A stretch of 36,454 nucleotides of DNA from DRGT01 sp035685445 (GTDB lineage Archaea > Thermoproteota > Nitrososphaeria > Nitrososphaerales > Nitrosopumilaceae). Under the pieces are notes generated by a model, which had not been told where the DNA came from, made no database searches, and saw nothing but the letters and a program-made list of their open reading frames with translations. The DNA is taken from positions 1 through 36,454 of the forward strand of contig DASSAK010000005.1 of the NCBI GenBank assembly GCA_035685445.1, in the 5' to 3' direction. Below, piece by piece: positions 32,012-36,454 of the stretch (position 1 is its first letter; every line of letters starts with the position of its first letter). Position numbers and translations under genes: made by a program.

Positions 32012-33325
32012 ATGAAGGTATCTTCGTTGGTTCTGGACACGGGGGACACTACTTGGATAATTCTTGCAGGAAGTTTAGTGTTTTTAATGATTCCTGCACT
32101 TGCATTGTTTGAAGCAGGATTATTACGAAAAAAGAACGCAGTTTCTGTTTTCATGCAGATCTTTTTTGGTCTTGGATTTTTGAGCTTGATGTGGTTTATT
32201 TTTGGATTTAGTATGGCTTTTGGTCCAGATCAATCCGGTTTGATAGGTGGCTCTGATTTTGCATTTCTAAAAGGAGTTCCTTGGGATGACCCACTTGAAG
32301 AATTTGCTCCTACAATTCCTGGAATGACCTTTGTTCAATTTCAAATGGTTGTAGCTGTTGTTACTCCCCTTTTGCTTACTGGAGTAATAGCTGAAAGAAT
32401 GAAGTTTAGTTCTTTTATTATCTTCATTGCAGCTTGGTCGATTTTTATCTATTATCCGCTAGTTCATTGGGTTTGGGGTGGCGGTTGGCTTGCACAACTT
32501 GGAGTTGCTGATTTTGCAGGAGGAATTGTAATTCATGCATCTGCAGGGATGAGTGCGTTAGCAGCTGCAATTGTTCTGGGACGTAGAAAAGACTTTGGTC
32601 CTGCAATAATGGTTCCACATAACATTCCACTTGCAGTATTTGGCGCTTCGCTGTTATGGCTTGGTTGGTTTGGATTCAATGCAGGAAGTGCCCTTGCTGC
32701 AGGAGGAATTGCTGCAAACACCATTATGGTAACTCATTTGTCTTCATCAGCTGCGGCTTTAGTTTGGATTGGACTTTCATGGAAGAGGACTGGAAAGCCA
32801 AGTGTGGTTTCAGGAATTAATGGTGCACTAGCTGGATTGGTTGGAATAACTCCAGCTGCAGGATTTGTTAGTGTGGAGCATGCTGTATTGATTGGATTAG
32901 GAATTGGATTTGCTTCATATGCTGGACTGGTAATTTTTAAAGAAAGATTGAGAATTGATGATGCACTAGATGTTAGTGCAGTTCATGGCGTTGCAGGAAT
33001 TGTTGGATCACTTTCTGTCGGAATCTTTGCAAGCGCTGTGATTAATCCTGATGGTCCAGTTGGCGCATTATTTGGTAACGTTGCACAGTTTGGTAGTCAG
33101 CTTCTTGGAGTTGGTGTTGCAATTGCATTAGGATTTGGCGGAACCTTCATTATTATGAAAATCATCAAAGCAGTAACTGGAGTCAGGGTTTCAGAAAAAG
33201 TGGAAGATGCTGGATTAGATATTGGTGAGCATGCTGAAGAAGCATATGCCGATGAAGAAGAATACAAGCTTGGTGATAAAGAATACAAGCTTGGCAAAGA
33301 TAAATCAAAAAAATTCAAAAATTAA
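32012..33325 (+). CDS. amt: Ammonium transporter (Amt family)
   Basis: A 437-residue, eleven-helix ammonium channel. The twin pore histidines are H175 (GGIVIHASAG) and H325 (DVSAVHGVAG). The cytoplasmic tail carries EEYKLGDKEYKLGKDKSKK, with EYKLG repeated. It supplies ammonia-sensing and probably uptake in an ammonia oxidiser, and likely interacts with the divergent P-II protein. ATG 32012 is used; a TTG at 32027, five codons in, would be leaderless because ATTAATATAATATG lies about 26 nt upstream of it, so the true start may be there. Length is otherwise normal. Confidence 0.97.
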   Translation: MKVSSLVLDTGDTTWIILAGSLVFLMIPALALFEAGLLRKKNAVSVFMQIFFGLGFLSLMWFIFGFSMAFGPDQSGLIGGSDFAFLKGVPWDDPLEEFAPTIPGMTFVQFQMVVAVVTPLLLTGVIAERMKFSSFIIFIAAWSIFIYYPLVHWVWGGGWLAQLGVADFAGGIVIHASAGMSALAAAIVLGRRKDFGPAIMVPHNIPLAVFGASLLWLGWFGFNAGSALAAGGIAANTIMVTHLSSSAAALVWIGLSWKRTGKPSVVSGINGALAGLVGITPAAGFVSVEHAVLIGLGIGFASYAGLVIFKERLRIDDALDVSAVHGVAGIVGSLSVGIFASAVINPDGPVGALFGNVAQFGSQLLGVGVAIALGFGGTFIIMKIIKAVTGVRVSEKVEDAGLDIGEHAEEAYADEEEYKLGDKEYKLGKDKSKKFKN

Positions 33326-33449
33326 TAGTAGATTTATTCATTTTCTAATGGTTTTTACCCAAATAGATATATTTATCCTTGAAAATCCATTAAACTCAAC
33401 TAAATTATTATAAACATAGTTTATTATTTTCATAAAGTAAGTGTTCAAT

Positions 33450-33470
33450 TAAAACAAACAACTTGTTTTA
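33450..33470. promoter_or_regulatory. 8-bp inverted repeat upstream of a small gene
   Basis: TAAAACAA (33450-33457) and TTGTTTTA (33463-33470) are perfect complements with five bases between. It lies 26 nt before the ATG at 33496 and about 125 nt beyond the Amt stop. It could form an Amt terminator hairpin or, given the TTTTATT within it, be the TATA region of the small gene. Not resolved. Confidence 0.35.
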
Positions 33471-33495
33471 TTCTCCTTTGTTTTGACAAATCAAT

Positions 33496-33750
33496 ATGAA
33501 AACAGAAATAACTACAAACAAAGGAACACGAACCCTTTCTCTTGAAGTGGGTATTCCAAATTGGTCAGGAACTCTTTTCAAAGAATACCAAGAAAAAAAG
33601 ATGGCTTCTCTACCTGCAGATGCAATAATTGTCTCAAGGCGTGGAACTTGTGGAATAAAGGCATCAATGTATCCAAAACCTCGGAGAAATTTTTCAACAC
33701 ATGGAATAAGAATCAGTTCCGCCAGGGGTACTAGAATTAGTACTCTGTAA
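33496..33750 (+). CDS. Unknown 84-residue basic protein
   Basis: Not recognised. It opens MKTEITTNKGTRTLSLEVGI, beta-type, and the second half is Arg/Ser-rich (SRRGTCG, KPRRNFSTHGIRISSARG). No hydrophobic segment. A TATA-like TTTTATTC lies about 28 nt before the ATG. Its stop lies five bases from the end of the convergent 48-residue gene. Real expression is plausible, and its charged tail could bind nucleic acid, which is a guess. Confidence 0.55.
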   Translation: MKTEITTNKGTRTLSLEVGIPNWSGTLFKEYQEKKMASLPADAIIVSRRGTCGIKASMYPKPRRNFSTHGIRISSARGTRISTL

Positions 33751-33755
33751 TTTTT

Positions 33756-33902
33756 TTAATTTAGAGACTTGAATTTTTTCATGGCTTCTTTTGCCAGCTT
33801 TTCTAAATCTTCCTGGCCTACTTTTGTTGGATCCTCAGATGCCAGAGCCTCATTATATTCATCTTCAGAGTTTGAGAGTTTTTTTGATTTTTTATCTGCC
33901 AA
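33756..33902 (-). CDS. 48-residue charged protein, TTG start
   Basis: Reading from TTG 33902: MADKKSKKLSNSEDEYNEAL, then PTKVGQEDLEKLAKEAMKKF. It is a short helical, Lys/Glu-rich protein without known domains. The only candidate start is TTG, since TAG lies six codons upstream. It sits 25 bases after the aminomutase-like gene on the same strand and probably shares its transcript. Function unknown. Confidence 0.55.
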   Translation of the reverse strand: MADKKSKKLSNSEDEYNEALASEDPTKVGQEDLEKLAKEAMKKFKSLN

Positions 33903-33927
33903 TGCTATTGATAGTATGGCCTAGTAA

Positions 33928-35235
33928 CTAAATTTTTTCTGAAAATCGAGCAGAAGCTGAAATCATATTCTTAATATCTGAATTTGCATGTGCAGTAGAA
34001 ATTGCGCCAAGTTTGCCAGGCAAAAAGAATATTCCATCATTTGCAATCATTTCAAAGTGATATTTTTGGAGTAGCCTAGAATCGCATTTTGCAGCTTGAG
34101 CTGAATTTGTAATTTCTGAAATCTTGCCTTTTACAAAATGCGTCATAAACAAAGAACCCGCTCCTGTGGAAATTACCTTTCCATCAAAAACCTTAGTGAT
34201 TTGTTTTCGCGCCATATCACCAAGCTTGTTAATTTTTGGATATACTGAATTTCGATTTTTCTTCAGATGTGATAATGTAGAATGACCGGAAACCATTGCA
34301 GCCGGATTTGCAGAAAATGTACCGCCTCCAATGTAGGCCCTTTCAGTTTTTGTGTGTTTTCTAGTATTTGCAATTTCCATGATTTCTTTTTTACCTGCCA
34401 TCACACCAATTGGCATTCCGCCACCAACAATTTTTCCCAAAGTGACAATGTCTGGATCTAAATTCATCGTAGGATAAAGACACCCAAATCTAAACCGAAA
34501 TCCCGTTACAATCTCATCAAGCATAAACAGAGAATTATTTTTATGGACAAACTCCTGAATTCCTTTAAGATAATTTTTTGTTGCAGGAATGCATCCTCCC
34601 CCACCAAGAAGCGGCTCAATGATTACTCCTGCCAAATCTTTTTTGACTTTTTTTAAAATGGCTAGAGATTTTTCTAGGTCGTTTAATGGTAATGACACAA
34701 TGTGTTTTTCATTTAAAAGACCAAGACTTTCTGATTTTGAAAATGGCCAGTTTACCGTCTTTAATAATTCTGAGGTATATCCGTGCCATCCACCATCTAT
34801 TTTGGCAATGACCTTTTTGCCAGTGACCGAGCGAGCAATTCTTGTTGCATACATTGTGGCTTCAGTACCTGTAACAACATATCGAATCTTCTCTGCCACT
34901 GGAACCGTCTTTTCCAAAACTTCTGAAAGTAGAATGGTGCTTTCATTTACGGTACCATGCATCCAGCTAGCCCCAAGTTGCTTTTGCAGTGCATTTTTGA
35001 CTGGAGCTGGCGAGTGACCCAAAATCAGAGACCAGTGACCCATCCAATAATCAACGTACTTGTTTGAATCAACATCAATGAGATATTTCCCACGACCTGC
35101 TTTTGTGACAAATGGATATGGTTCAAAAAATCTGATATTGTGAGATACTCCATTGACGTGATATTTTTTAGATAATGAAAACAGCTTTGCAGATTTTTTT
35201 GTTTTTTTCTTGTATCTGTCTATGGGTTCTTTCAA
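33928..35235 (-). CDS. Glutamate-1-semialdehyde aminomutase-like class III aminotransferase
   Basis: A 435-residue PLP enzyme of fold type I. GVSHNIRFFEPYPFVTKAGRG is close to the HemL N-terminus, followed by VVTGTEATMYATRIAR, WHGYTSEL, a DEIVTGFRF block and the PLP lysine K268 in LGKIVGGGMPIG. True HemL converts glutamate-1-semialdehyde to 5-aminolevulinate for tetrapyrroles; the divergence in the N-terminal loop (HNIR where SPVR is common) leaves another amino-acid substrate possible. It starts at TTG 35235, with TTATATCTAA 26 nt upstream. The 48-residue gene follows. Confidence 0.85.
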   Translation of the reverse strand: MKEPIDRYKKKTKKSAKLFSLSKKYHVNGVSHNIRFFEPYPFVTKAGRGKYLIDVDSNKYVDYWMGHWSLILGHSPAPVKNALQKQLGASWMHGTVNESTILLSEVLEKTVPVAEKIRYVVTGTEATMYATRIARSVTGKKVIAKIDGGWHGYTSELLKTVNWPFSKSESLGLLNEKHIVSLPLNDLEKSLAILKKVKKDLAGVIIEPLLGGGGCIPATKNYLKGIQEFVHKNNSLFMLDEIVTGFRFRFGCLYPTMNLDPDIVTLGKIVGGGMPIGVMAGKKEIMEIANTRKHTKTERAYIGGGTFSANPAAMVSGHSTLSHLKKNRNSVYPKINKLGDMARKQITKVFDGKVISTGAGSLFMTHFVKGKISEITNSAQAAKCDSRLLQKYHFEMIANDGIFFLPGKLGAISTAHANSDIKNMISASARFSEKI

Positions 35236-35255
35236 GTAATGAAACCGAACATCAT

Positions 35256-35265
35256 TTAGATATAA
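35256..35265 (-). promoter_or_regulatory. TATA element of the aminomutase-like gene
   Basis: TTATATCTAA on the minus strand is centred about 26 nt before TTG 35235, placing the predicted transcription start at the initiation codon. It therefore supports the TTG choice and a leaderless message. Confidence 0.55.
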
Positions 35266-35307
35266 TTGATCGCAAAACTCTCAAATGATCGACAAATTTA
35301 GTCATGG

Positions 35308-35317
35308 TTTATATTAA
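35308..35317 (+). promoter_or_regulatory. Candidate 16S rRNA promoter TATA element
   Basis: TTTATATTAA, the best archaeal box A in the 284 bp between the aminomutase-like gene and 16S rRNA. It predicts initiation around 35334-35340, inside the hairpin that follows, giving a leader of about 180 nt before mature 16S. Only the matching pattern and position support it. Confidence 0.5.
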
Positions 35318-35321
35318 CTGG

Positions 35322-35378
35322 CCATGCTTCGTGCTCTTGCATACGTAACGCAAGAGCGGCGCTTGTGATGAAGTATGG
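35322..35378 (+). other. Long hairpin in the rRNA leader region
   Basis: CCATGCTTC (35322-35330) pairs with GAAGTATGG (35370-35378) including one G-U pair. Inside, GCTCTTGC (35333-35340) pairs perfectly with GCAAGAGC (35350-35357) around a nine-base loop. The right arm side has a 12-base bulge. It may be part of pre-rRNA processing, an element at the start of transcription, or a DNA dyad. The downstream 16S partner strand is outside the window. Confidence 0.55.
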
Positions 35379-35433
35379 TAATGGACCATTTTATGATTTA
35401 CAAGCCTCCAGTTACGCATACAATATGAGGATC

Positions 35434-35447
35434 TGATCATATGATCA
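35434..35447. other. 14-bp perfect palindrome TGATCATATGATCA
   Basis: TGATCATATGATCA is its own reverse complement and lies about 70 bases before the mature 16S end. It is either a protein-binding site or the tip of a self-pairing stretch in the pre-rRNA leader. No more can be read from sequence alone. Confidence 0.5.
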
Positions 35448-35519
35448 AATCTGAATCGTGAAGATTATGTGCATTCCGTCCAATTCCAAATAAGTACGAT
35501 GTTACTTTCTATAATCCAG

Positions 35520-36454
<935 letters not shown>

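Overview
The window comes from an ammonia-oxidising archaeon of the Nitrososphaerota (Thaumarchaeota), most likely Nitrosopumilales. It is AT-rich. Its right end enters a 16S rRNA gene that opens with the archaeal 5' signature. It carries archaeal EF-1A, uS10 and Rpo12, an Amt/P-II ammonium module, a bifunctional FBP aldolase/phosphatase, a J-domain/ferredoxin fusion known from this phylum, and enzymes that fit 3-hydroxypropionate/4-hydroxybutyrate carbon fixation. No insertion sequence, prophage, CRISPR array or tRNA was seen; this looks like chromosomal backbone with lineage-specific small genes.

Layout. 1-1850: an exported repeat protein running off the left edge, and two small paralogues of a lineage-specific family. 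1935-5125: a VTT membrane protein facing a tldD-udg-mpg operon (metalloprotease homologue and two base-excision glycosylases). 5148-7831: a split phosphorelay of sensor kinase, CheA-P1-like Hpt and lone receiver. 7891-10183: a PIN/ATPase/KH protein and a DtxR/MntR-type regulator. 10303-11983: small membrane or exported proteins and a TSUP permease. 11980-14205: a tandem-SDR protein resembling half of the Chloroflexus malonyl-CoA reductase, translationally adjacent to a MaoC-like hotdog protein. 14304-17929: two unknown genes, tRNA-splicing endonuclease, DUF47 and ATP-dependent DNA ligase. 18036-20608: a methyltransferase-like protein, a small membrane protein and FBP aldolase/phosphatase. 20741-23227: EF-1A, uS10 and Rpo12, facing two overlapping zinc-finger genes. 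23308-25014: a third paralogue of the small family, a matrixin-like protease with a coupled 43-residue ORF, and a 41-residue ribbon-helix-helix protein. 25184-31592: a LOG-like protein, 3-hydroxyacyl-CoA dehydrogenase, a one-finger protein with a membrane partner, HIT, the J-domain/ferredoxin fusion, cupin, SHOCT and TPR proteins. 31596-33325: divergent P-II and Amt. 33496-35235: small ORFs and a GSA-aminomutase-like enzyme. 35236-end: rRNA promoter and leader, then 16S rRNA.

Organisation. Genes are tightly packed. Several first genes have a TATA element about 26-30 nt before the start codon, as expected for leaderless transcripts, and several of these begin with TTG. Five convergent pairs overlap by exactly four bases through shared stop codons. 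The observations most worth following are the malonyl-CoA-reductase-like tandem SDR with a catalytic Lys-to-Gln change, the triple zinc-ribbon operon, and several dyads at promoters (23702-23750, 23891-23924, 25054-25122, 31941-31993 and the rRNA leader).
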